64,000 nt of DNA from Allobosea sp. CS1GBMeth4 (GTDB taxonomy: Bacteria > Pseudomonadota > Alphaproteobacteria > Rhizobiales > Beijerinckiaceae). The position numbers were made by a program, and so were the translations under genes. This document shows positions 42,602 to 52,905 of this stretch, in pieces. Numbering within the stretch: the stretch's first letter is position 1; the number at the start of each line of letters is the position of its first letter. Location of the stretch: assembly GCF_900185715.1 (NCBI RefSeq), contig NZ_FYAS01000004.1, positions 17,461 through 81,460 on the forward strand, read 5' to 3'. The notes under the pieces are model-generated. The model was not told where the DNA came from. It did no database searches and saw nothing but the letters and a program-made list of their open reading frames with translations.

Positions 42602-43333
42602 GTGAGCGACAACTGGGACTTCTATCCGCTCCTGGTCGATAGCAGGCCGGCCTCGATCTATGTCGACTTGGGGCTGGCCGGGACTGCGCCAGTGAGAACC
42701 CAGCCGCATATGGGCTATGTCCGCGTGTCCATGCGGCAACCAAGAGAGGATGGTCTGTCGAGCAGTGAGGAGTTCGAAGCCCTCATAAAACTGGAAGATG
42801 CCCTCATTGACCGCGTGGCCGCCACCGGCGTCACAACCTATTGCGGACGAAACACGTCCAGTGGCTACCGGGATTTCTATTTCTACACGAGCGATCCCAC
42901 GGCTTTCTCGGCGTCCGCTGAGGAGGCAATGGCGGATCAACCGGAATATGAATTCCGAACCGGAGCGCGGCTCGACCCTGACTGGGATGCCTACTTCAAA
43001 TTCCTCTACCCGACGACCGATGACATGCAGCGCATCATGAACCGCAGGGTCACCGACAAACTCGCAAAACATGGCGATGTGTTGTCGAAGCCGCGCCCCA
43101 TCGATCACCTTGCCCATCTGCCGAATGCAAGCGCGGCAGCAAGCCTGCTCGGCCTTCTCGGCGAGCAGGGCTTCACGGTCCATGAACCGGAGGCCGGTGA
43201 CGGTTCCGTGATGTTGAGGTTCGAACGAGCCGATCGGCCCGACGCTCTCGATGAGGTGGTGATTCCCATTGCGCGCCGCATTAAGGAGCTGGGTGGAACT
43301 TATGACGGATGGGGCTGTGAAGTCGTCAGCTGA
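42602..43333 (+). CDS. DUF695 plus RraB-like domain protein
   Basis: The protein of 243 residues starts at a GTG at 42602 because GAGGAG lies 7 bases before it and because this avoids overlap with the preceding gene; an ATG at 42530 is the alternative. The N-terminal half (DNWDFYPLLVDSRPASIYVDLGL) is DUF695-like; the C-terminal half (PIDHLAHLPNASAAASLLGLLGEQGFTVHEP) resembles the RraB fold, named for a regulator of RNase E. The DUF695-RraB fusion is widespread, without proven function. GC is visibly below the surroundings. Confidence 0.75.
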   Translation: MSDNWDFYPLLVDSRPASIYVDLGLAGTAPVRTQPHMGYVRVSMRQPREDGLSSSEEFEALIKLEDALIDRVAATGVTTYCGRNTSSGYRDFYFYTSDPTAFSASAEEAMADQPEYEFRTGARLDPDWDAYFKFLYPTTDDMQRIMNRRVTDKLAKHGDVLSKPRPIDHLAHLPNASAAASLLGLLGEQGFTVHEPEAGDGSVMLRFERADRPDALDEVVIPIARRIKELGGTYDGWGCEVVS

Positions 43334-43369
43334 TCAGTTCCGAACGTCCCGCCCGGGTCGGACGCCGAT

Positions 43370-43831
43370 ATGACCGAAACCTCCTCCGTCCTCACCGGCG
43401 GCTGCCAGTGCGGCGCGGTGCGTTATCGCCTGCTGAAGGCGCCGTACAAGGTCTCGGTCTGCTTCTGCCGGATGTGCCAGAAGGCGGTCGGCAGTTATTT
43501 CGGCGCCTTCGCGTCCTCGCGCATCGCCGATGTCGTCTGGACGCGCGGGCGCCCGGCGATCTTCGCCTCATCGGAGGTGGCCGAGCGCGGCTTCTGCCGC
43601 GAGTGCGGCACGCCACTCAGCTTCAGCTATCCCGGAATGGGCACGCTCTCGCTCACTGTGGGCAGCCTCGACGACGCGGCGGCGTTCGCGCCGACCCACG
43701 CCTATGGCGTCGAGGGCAGGGCGCCCTGGTTCGACGATCTCTGCCGCCTCGAGGGCACGCGCACGGAAGACGACATCCCGGCGGAGGAACTGCCGGCCTA
43801 TCGTTCGCGCCAGCATCCGGACCATGACTAG
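43370..43831 (+). CDS. GFA-family (CENP-V domain) zinc protein
   Basis: The 153-residue protein has the zinc motifs of the GFA family: GGCQCGAVRYR, CFCRMCQK and FCRECGTPLSF. The name comes from an enzyme that joins glutathione and formaldehyde, but most members have other, unknown roles. It stands alone; a large palindrome follows. ATG at 43370 is the first in frame. Confidence 0.87.
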   Translation: MTETSSVLTGGCQCGAVRYRLLKAPYKVSVCFCRMCQKAVGSYFGAFASSRIADVVWTRGRPAIFASSEVAERGFCRECGTPLSFSYPGMGTLSLTVGSLDDAAAFAPTHAYGVEGRAPWFDDLCRLEGTRTEDDIPAEELPAYRSRQHPDHD

Positions 43832-43868
43832 ATTTGAGTGTTCCGGAGATAGCCAATCCGATCTTGAG

Positions 43869-44018
43869 CCGTCTTTCCGGGGCAGGCCGATAGGCCTGAG
43901 CCCGGAACCCAGAACCGATGCCATGCCTTAAGAAGCGCGTCGATCACCGTGCCACTATGACGACCGGCATCGGTTCTGGGTTCCGGGCTCGCCGCGGCGC
44001 GGCGACCCGGCAAGACGG
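43869..44018. repeat. Intergenic palindromic element, copy C
   Basis: A 150-base palindrome between two convergent genes. Outer arms at 43869-43881 and 44006-44018 pair with one mismatch; inner arms of 25 bases at 43898-43922 and 43966-43990 pair perfectly. Each side contains its own small hairpin (CAGGCC-GATA-GGCCTG left; TCGCCGC-GGC-GCGGCGA right). The units match those at 6341 and 26664. It may also act as a two-way terminator. Confidence 0.8.
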
Positions 44019-44025
44019 TGGGGGA

Positions 44026-44661
44026 TCACTCCACCATGACCTCGCGTCGCGCCAGCACGCGCGGGCCGGTGAGTGGGGCGTCCATCACATAGCGCAATTC
44101 ATAGGTGCCGGGCTCGGCCGGCGCCTCCAGCGTGCTCTCGACATTCTCGGCCGGGAAGAAGCTCGGGCCCTGCCCGTCGGCCGGCGCATCGGGCCGGACC
44201 AGCACGACGCGGTCGCGGTCACCATTGGGGCCGATGCCGCGCACGGGCAGGGGGTTGCCGCGGGCGACCCGGGCCGGGGCGGCGAGCGTCGCGGCCGGCG
44301 CCGTCGTCGCCAGCGGCTGACGCAGCAGGATGACGGGCTTGCCCTCGCTCTCGCCGAGCAGCCGCCATTCGTAGCTGCCGACCTCGCCCGGGGCCGGGAG
44401 CGACAGCACCGTGACCTGACCGAGCGGGGCGGCGACGATCGCGGCCTCGGGCGGGTCCGTCGGCCTGACGATCGCGAGGCGGGCATTGGCCGGGGCGCGG
44501 CTGACGAAGGCGGTCGCCATGGCGCCGGCCATCAGCGTGCGCGGCGCCGAGAGGCTCGGGCCCTGCGGCGGCCGCTGCGGGCGCGGCTGCTGGGCCGGGG
44601 CGCGCATCGGCGCGGCCGCGACAGCGAGGCCGATCAGCAGGGAGCGGCGCAGCATCGTCAT
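44026..44661 (-). CDS. Exported beta-sandwich protein of unknown function
   Basis: The 211-residue protein has a signal peptide (MTMLRRSLLIGLAVAAAPMRAPAQ), a Pro/Gln-rich linker and two similar beta-rich repeats, the second ending TLEAPAEPGTYELRYVMDAPLTGPRVLARREVMV. This repeat pattern (P-G-x-Y-E-x-R) recurs in periplasmic VWA-type proteins. No enzyme motif seen. It overlaps the end of the potassium channel gene by 4 bases (ATGA), so it is translated with it and could be an external partner of the channel, which is inference. Confidence 0.7.
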   Translation of the reverse strand: MTMLRRSLLIGLAVAAAPMRAPAQQPRPQRPPQGPSLSAPRTLMAGAMATAFVSRAPANARLAIVRPTDPPEAAIVAAPLGQVTVLSLPAPGEVGSYEWRLLGESEGKPVILLRQPLATTAPAATLAAPARVARGNPLPVRGIGPNGDRDRVVLVRPDAPADGQGPSFFPAENVESTLEAPAEPGTYELRYVMDAPLTGPRVLARREVMVE

Positions 44662-45809
44662 CGTCCGCCGAGGCCGCGCAGATGCGCCGCCAGCTCGGGA
44701 TGACGGGCGGTGAGCGCCCGGAAATCGATCGGATCGAGCACGAGCAGCTTGCTCGGCACGGTGGCGCGGGCATCGAGCCGCGTTTGCGCCGCAGGCTGGT
44801 CGACCGGAAGCTCGCCGAAATGGGAGCCTTCGTCGAGCTTCTCGCAGGCGGTCTCCCGGCGCAGCTCGACCTCGCCGCTGGCGACGAAATAGAGCGCCTG
44901 AGCAGGCTCGTCGGGACGCAGGATCACGGCGCCACCGCGGACGCTCTGGGCCCGCAGGACCCGCATCACCTCGGCGATCTCCGCCGCGGTCAGCCCGCTG
45001 AACAGCGGCACCCGCGCGATCATGCTCCAGGTGACGACGAATTCGCGGCGGTGGATCTCCTGGGCGAAGGCCGTCGCGATGATGCCGACCGGCAGCGCCA
45101 GCATGACGAGCCCCATCACCGCCGTGAGCGAGGCGAGGACCTTGCCGAGCGGGCTCACCGGGAAGGCGTCGCCATAGCCGACGGTGGTCAGCGTTACGAT
45201 CGCCCACCACATCGCATCGGGGATGGTGCCGAACTTGTCCGGCTGGACTTCGGCTTCGGCGAAATGCATCAGCGTCGCCGAGACCAGCATGGCGCCGACC
45301 AGGATGACGAAGCAGGCGAAGAGCGCCTTGCGCTCGGCCGCGAGCGCCGCCGCCAGCGAGGCCATGCCCGGCGAATAGCGGCCGAGCTTGAAGAAGCGCG
45401 CCAGCCGGAAGAGCAGCAGGATCTTGAACTCGCCCATGCCGAACAGGGCGGTGTAGAGCGGGATCGTCGCCAGCAGATCGACCAGCGCTCCGGGCGAGAC
45501 GAGATAGAGCCGCCGCGCCTGCCAGGCGCCGAGGCCGCGATAGCGCAGATGCTCCGGAGCGGTCCACAGCCGGACGGCATATTCGATCGTGAAGACCACG
45601 ACGGAGACCCACTCGATCGCGACGAAAACGGGCCCGTAGGCCGCCAGGCCGGGGACGGATTCCAGCACCAGCGCCGTGACGTTGACGATGATCAGCGCCA
45701 CCAGCCCGGCATGGACGAGCCGCGCCGAGAGGTCGTCGCCGGCGCCGTGGTCGATGATCAGATGCGCCCGCCGCCGCCAGCTCGTCCCAAGCTGCAGGGC
45801 GGGCGCCAT
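44658..45809 (-). CDS. Cyclic-nucleotide-gated potassium channel, MlotiK1-like
   Basis: The 383-residue protein has six transmembrane segments, the selectivity filter TLTTVGYGD (about residues 204-212) and a C-terminal cyclic-nucleotide-binding domain (LFSGLTAAEIAEVMRVLRAQSVRGGAVIL, GSHFGELPVD). This is the plan of MlotiK1 from Mesorhizobium. The phosphate-binding cassette is GSHFGELPVDQPAAQTRLDAR, with a conserved Arg. It lets potassium pass when cAMP or cGMP is bound. Its stop overlaps the start of the exported beta-sandwich gene. Confidence 0.9.
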   Translation of the reverse strand: MAPALQLGTSWRRRAHLIIDHGAGDDLSARLVHAGLVALIIVNVTALVLESVPGLAAYGPVFVAIEWVSVVVFTIEYAVRLWTAPEHLRYRGLGAWQARRLYLVSPGALVDLLATIPLYTALFGMGEFKILLLFRLARFFKLGRYSPGMASLAAALAAERKALFACFVILVGAMLVSATLMHFAEAEVQPDKFGTIPDAMWWAIVTLTTVGYGDAFPVSPLGKVLASLTAVMGLVMLALPVGIIATAFAQEIHRREFVVTWSMIARVPLFSGLTAAEIAEVMRVLRAQSVRGGAVILRPDEPAQALYFVASGEVELRRETACEKLDEGSHFGELPVDQPAAQTRLDARATVPSKLLVLDPIDFRALTARHPELAAHLRGLGGR

Positions 45810-45816
45810 GGCGGGA

Positions 45817-48468
<2,652 letters not shown>

Positions 48469-48595
48469 CGCAATCTTGGCTCTGTTCTGGTGGGCCGGCC
48501 GGCCCGGCGCAGTGGTTCTAGTCAGCGCGCCGACGCCTGTCCAGAAAGCGCCGGCACGGATGCGGCACCGGCGAGCGCCGGCCGCAAAACGGCAA

Positions 48596-48615
48596 GGGCG
48601 GCCGAAAGGCCGCCC
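48596..48615 (-). terminator. Hairpin after recA
   Basis: Perfect arms GGGCGGCC and GGCCGCCC with tetraloop (TTTC on the minus strand). A TTTT run lies only 7 bases further on, so termination may be inefficient and alaS could be read through from recA. Confidence 0.55.
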
Positions 48616-48651
48616 CCCGCACCCGATGGCTGCGCGTCGCCGCCTGGCGGC

Positions 48652-49737
<1,086 letters not shown>

Positions 49738-49824
49738 GACGTGCGCTCCTTATGGCAGGGGCGCGATCACATCTCAATCCGCGCCGAGGAGAGGACTATG
49801 GTCATGGTTTGTTCTCATGGGCAA

Positions 49825-49839
49825 GTTCTTTTTTTGTTC
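49825..49839. promoter_or_regulatory. LexA (SOS) box of recA
   Basis: GTTC (49825-49828), seven T bases, GTTC (49836-49839): an exact match to the alphaproteobacterial LexA consensus GTTC-N7-GTTC. Another GTTC at 49811 lies 10 bases away. It is 88 bases upstream of the recA start and also lies before the rightward gene at 49908. Confidence 0.78.
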
Positions 49840-49907
49840 TCGCTCCAGCCGATGCCGGGCGTCCGCCGGCGCGGGGGAGGCGGCGGGGCCGCGGCGTGCG
49901 GGGCGTG

Positions 49908-50423
49908 ATGCGCAGATCCCTGGCACGGCTTCTCCTCGTCCCGCTCGATCTCGTCGTCGGCGTCGCCATCCTGGTCGACGAGCTGCTGCGGCCGCTCTAC
50001 CGGCCGCTCGTCGCCTGGTTCGCCTCGCTCAGGCTGGTGGCGCGGCTGGAGGCGGCGATCGCGCGGCTGCCGCCCTATGGCGCGCTCGTCGCGCTGGCGG
50101 TCCCCTTCGCCGTCGTCGAGCCGCTCAAGCTGCTCGGCCTGCTCCTCCTGGCGCGCGGCGCGTTCACGGCCGGCGTGGTGACGACGGCGATCGGCCATCT
50201 CGCCGGCTTCCTCCTGGTCGAGCGCGTCTACCAGGCCGGCCGGGCGCAGCTCCTGACGATTCCCTGGTTCGCGCGGATCATGGGCTGGATCGACGCGATC
50301 CGGCAGGCGGTGATCGGGCGGATCAGGGCGAGCGCGGTGTGGCGGCGGGCGGTCGCGCTCGGGCAGGCGGCGCGGCAGCGTCTGCGCGGCCTCAGGCTCT
50401 GGCTCGCCAGCCTGCGCGCCTGA
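49908..50423 (+). CDS. Predicted membrane protein, unknown
   Basis: The 171-residue Arg- and Leu-rich protein has two clear hydrophobic segments (about residues 60-82 and 84-105) and amphipathic ends; IPWFARIMGWIDAIRQAVIGRIRAS lies near the C-terminus. I recognise no family. The start at 49908 is favoured because an upstream start would add Gly/Arg-rich sequence. It is divergent from recA and shares its LexA-box region, so SOS regulation is possible but unproven. Confidence 0.65.
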   Translation: MRRSLARLLLVPLDLVVGVAILVDELLRPLYRPLVAWFASLRLVARLEAAIARLPPYGALVALAVPFAVVEPLKLLGLLLLARGAFTAGVVTTAIGHLAGFLLVERVYQAGRAQLLTIPWFARIMGWIDAIRQAVIGRIRASAVWRRAVALGQAARQRLRGLRLWLASLRA

Positions 50424-50457
50424 CGGAGACCGGGCGGGTGCCGCTGCCGGCGGGAGG

Positions 50458-51018
50458 TCAGTCCGGGCCGGCCTGCCAGGCGGCGGCGAGCCGTTCCAGC
50501 TCGAGCGTGTAGCAATAGAGCGCGAACACGATCGCGAGGAGCGGGCCGGAGCGCCAGAGCTCGGCGGGGTCGTAACCGCGCGACGCCAACTCCGGCAGAT
50601 GACGCAGGAAATAGATCGAGGCCAGCGCGCCGCCGACGATCGCGCCGAGGCGGGCGGCGAAGGCCAGGAGATGCCCGAGCACGAGGCTGCGAAAGCCTTT
50701 CGGCACCGGCAGGCGGCGCAGCCGCGTCCAGTAGCAGATCTGGCCCAGCAGCATCGCGAGCACGACCTCCGCCAGGATGCCGGCCGGCAGCGCCTGCCGC
50801 TCGCCGAGCCGCTCGACCAGGATGCGGAAGGCGGCCTGGATGTGGAAGTGGATCACCAGCGCGCAGCCCGTCTGCACGACCAGCAACAGCATGTAGGCGA
50901 GAACGGGCCTGCGCGTGATGCGGGCACGATAGAAGGCCGCCCGACTCCGATCAAACCGCCTGGCTTCCGCCCGCGGCCGCCGCCAGCGCGGCGGCGGCTC
51001 GGCCGGCCGCCTCGACAT
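50458..51018 (-). CDS. Predicted membrane protein, unknown
   Basis: A protein of up to 186 residues with four hydrophobic segments (LAYMLLLVVQTGCALVIHF, GILAEVVLAMLLGQICYW, a segment around residue 120, and LLAIVFALYCYTLEL). No known domain is seen. The start is uncertain: the ATG at 51018 overlaps the tetR gene by 68 bases and gives a Pro/Arg-rich tail; the next ATG is at 50892, within the first membrane segment. It probably follows tetR in one transcript. Confidence 0.6.
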   Translation of the reverse strand: MSRRPAEPPPRWRRPRAEARRFDRSRAAFYRARITRRPVLAYMLLLVVQTGCALVIHFHIQAAFRILVERLGERQALPAGILAEVVLAMLLGQICYWTRLRRLPVPKGFRSLVLGHLLAFAARLGAIVGGALASIYFLRHLPELASRGYDPAELWRSGPLLAIVFALYCYTLELERLAAAWQAGPD

Positions 51019-51538
51019 AGGCCGGATCGCGATGGACGAGCATGACCGAGAAGGCGCCGTCCATCAGCAGCACGACCTGGCGGGCGAGCTCGTCGGGCGC
51101 GTTCGCGCCATGGCCGGCGCAGGCGCCGGCGAGCCAGCGCTCGAAGCCGGCCTTGTGGCGCGCGCCGATCCTGATCGCGGGATGGCCGGGAAGATTGGCG
51201 AGCTCGGCGGCGGTGCGCAGGAAGCCGCAGCCCTTCCAGCGCGGATGGCGGGCCGAGCGGGCGAGATTCTGGAAGATCGCCTCGATCTTCTGCGGCAGCC
51301 CGCCTTCGGCCTTGTCGAACCATCCGGCCATCAGCTTGAGATTGGGCTGGTCGCGCGCCTCGAGATAGGCGGCGACGAGCGCGTCCTTGCTCTCGAAATG
51401 ATAGTAGAGCGTGCGCTTGGTCACGCCCGCTTTCTCGGCGACCGCGTCGACGCTGACGGCGCGGATGCCCTCGCCATAGAAGAGCTTGCTGGCGGCCTCG
51501 ATGATGCGCCTGCGGGTCGGGCTGTCGGGTTCGGCCAT
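50951..51538 (-). CDS. TetR-family transcriptional regulator
   Basis: The 195-residue protein has RRRIIEAASKLFYGEGIRAVSVDAVAEKAGVTKRTLYYHFESKDALVAAYLE, a standard TetR helix-turn-helix, and a C-terminal region with GCGFLRTAAELANLPGHPA, as in the YfiR-/AcrR-like group. The start at 51538 gives MAEPDSPTRRR. It is divergent from the crotonase gene with a clear symmetric operator between them, so it probably represses itself and the crotonase-DUF1330 genes. Confidence 0.88.
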   Translation of the reverse strand: MAEPDSPTRRRIIEAASKLFYGEGIRAVSVDAVAEKAGVTKRTLYYHFESKDALVAAYLEARDQPNLKLMAGWFDKAEGGLPQKIEAIFQNLARSARHPRWKGCGFLRTAAELANLPGHPAIRIGARHKAGFERWLAGACAGHGANAPDELARQVVLLMDGAFSVMLVHRDPAYVEAAGRAAAALAAAAGGSQAV

Positions 51539-51544
51539 GCCTTC

Positions 51545-51570
51545 ATGTATACCGTATAGGTAGTATACAT
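51545..51570. promoter_or_regulatory. TetR operator between tetR and the crotonase gene
   Basis: Outer arms ATGTATAC (51545-51552) and GTATACAT (51563-51570) are perfect. The centre contains TACC-GTATA-GGTA, giving a second, overlapping symmetry typical of TetR-family sites. It is 7 bases before the tetR start and 56 before the crotonase start. Confidence 0.75.
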
Positions 51571-51625
51571 CGTCAAGTCTCGGGAGCAGCCTGCCGGTTC
51601 CTGAAACCGGAAGGAAGCCAAGGCC

Positions 51626-52447
51626 ATGCCCGACAATGATCCCGTCCTGATTCAACAGCGCGAAGCGATTGCGACGCTGACGCTGAACCGCCCCGACAGG
51701 CTGAATGCGCTGAGCTACGGGCTGATCGACCGACTGCTCGAACTGCTCGATGCCATCGAGATCGACCCGTCGATCCGGGCGGTGATCCTGACCGGGGCGG
51801 GCGAGCGCGCCTTCTCGGCCGGGGGCGACATCCACGAGTTCTCGCGGAGCGTCGCGGCCGGGCCGGAGCAGGCGGTGCGCGATTTCGTCCGCCGCGGCCA
51901 GGCGCTGACGGCGCGGCTGGAGGCGTTCGGCAAGCCGGTGATCGCGGCGGTGAACGGGCTCGCCTATGGCGGCGGCTGCGAGGTCACCGAGGCGGTGCCG
52001 CTCGCCATCGCCAGCGAGCGGGCGATGTTCGCCAAGCCCGAGATCAATCTCGGCATGCCGCCGACCTTCGGCGGGACGCAGCGCCTGCCGCGGCTGGCGG
52101 GCCGCAAGCGCGCGCTGGAGCTTCTCCTGACCGGAGATCCGTTCACGCCGCGGCGGGCGCTGGAGCTGGGGCTGGTGAACGCGGTGGTGCCGCACGAGGA
52201 CCTGCTTCCGGCGGCGCAGGCCCTGGCCGCGCGCATCCTGCGGCATTCGCCTTTGGCGGCGGCGAGCATCCTCACGGCGGTGACGCGCGGCATCAACGCC
52301 AGCATCGCCGAGGGGCTGCTGATCGAGAGCGAGCAGTTCGCCCGGATCGTGCCGACGGCCGATCTGCGCGAGGGGCTCGACGCCTGGATGGCGCGGCGGA
52401 TGCCGGCCTATTCCGGCGACTGGTCGAACGTCGTCAAGACCGGCTGA
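51626..52447 (+). CDS. Enoyl-CoA hydratase/isomerase (crotonase) family protein
   Basis: The 273-residue protein has AVILTGAGERAFSAGGDIHEF (oxyanion hole), NGLAYGGGCEVTEAVPLAIA with the Glu at the first catalytic position, and FAKPEINLGMPPTFGGTQRLPRL with Glu at the second. Both catalytic acids of hydratases are therefore present. It acts on a CoA thioester, chain length unknown. The DUF1330 gene follows after 11 bases; TetR control is likely. Confidence 0.9.
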   Translation: MPDNDPVLIQQREAIATLTLNRPDRLNALSYGLIDRLLELLDAIEIDPSIRAVILTGAGERAFSAGGDIHEFSRSVAAGPEQAVRDFVRRGQALTARLEAFGKPVIAAVNGLAYGGGCEVTEAVPLAIASERAMFAKPEINLGMPPTFGGTQRLPRLAGRKRALELLLTGDPFTPRRALELGLVNAVVPHEDLLPAAQALAARILRHSPLAAASILTAVTRGINASIAEGLLIESEQFARIVPTADLREGLDAWMARRMPAYSGDWSNVVKTG

Positions 52448-52458
52448 GGGAGGCGGGG

Positions 52459-52878
52459 ATGGGCGAGCATACGCGCTTCAGCCGCGAGGCCTTCGCCGCC
52501 TTCCGCGCCGACGACCGGCCGGGGCCCGTGCAGATGCTGAACCTGATCCGGCTTCATGCGGAGGCGCAGTATCCGGACGGGCCGCATGGCGGCGGCCACG
52601 AGGCGTTCGCGGCCTATGGTCGGATCAGCGCCCCGGTGCTGGCGCGGCTCGGCGGGCGGATCCTCTGGCGCGGCGGCTTCGAGCAGATGCTGATCGGCCC
52701 GGAGGGCGAGCGCTGGGATGTCTGTTTCATCGCGGAGTATCCGAGCGTCGAGGCCTTCGCCGCGCTGTTCCGCGATCCGGTCTATCGGGAGGCGATGGTG
52801 CATCGGCTGGCGGCGGTGAGGGACTGCCGCCTGGTCCGGTTGGCATCGGCGGAGCCGGGCTCGACCTTCGCCGGTTGA
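52459..52878 (+). CDS. DUF1330-like protein
   Basis: The 139-residue protein of the dimeric alpha-beta barrel type has GPVQMLNLIRLHAEAQYPDG, EAFAAYGRISAPVLARLGGRILWRGGFEQML and WDVCFIAEYPSVEAFAALFRDPVYREAMVHRLAAVRDCRLV, the DUF1330 pattern. Function unknown. It is 11 bases after the crotonase gene and most likely in the same operon, suggesting a role in the same acyl-CoA pathway. Confidence 0.8.
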   Translation: MGEHTRFSREAFAAFRADDRPGPVQMLNLIRLHAEAQYPDGPHGGGHEAFAAYGRISAPVLARLGGRILWRGGFEQMLIGPEGERWDVCFIAEYPSVEAFAALFRDPVYREAMVHRLAAVRDCRLVRLASAEPGSTFAG

Positions 52879-52905
52879 TCCTTTCGGCCGGCCGCCTGCG
52901 CTTCG

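Noticed and set aside
44026..45612. 528-codon frame covering the beta-sandwich protein and the channel region
   Set aside because: Only the part from 44661 down is real; the rest is the channel gene read out of frame.
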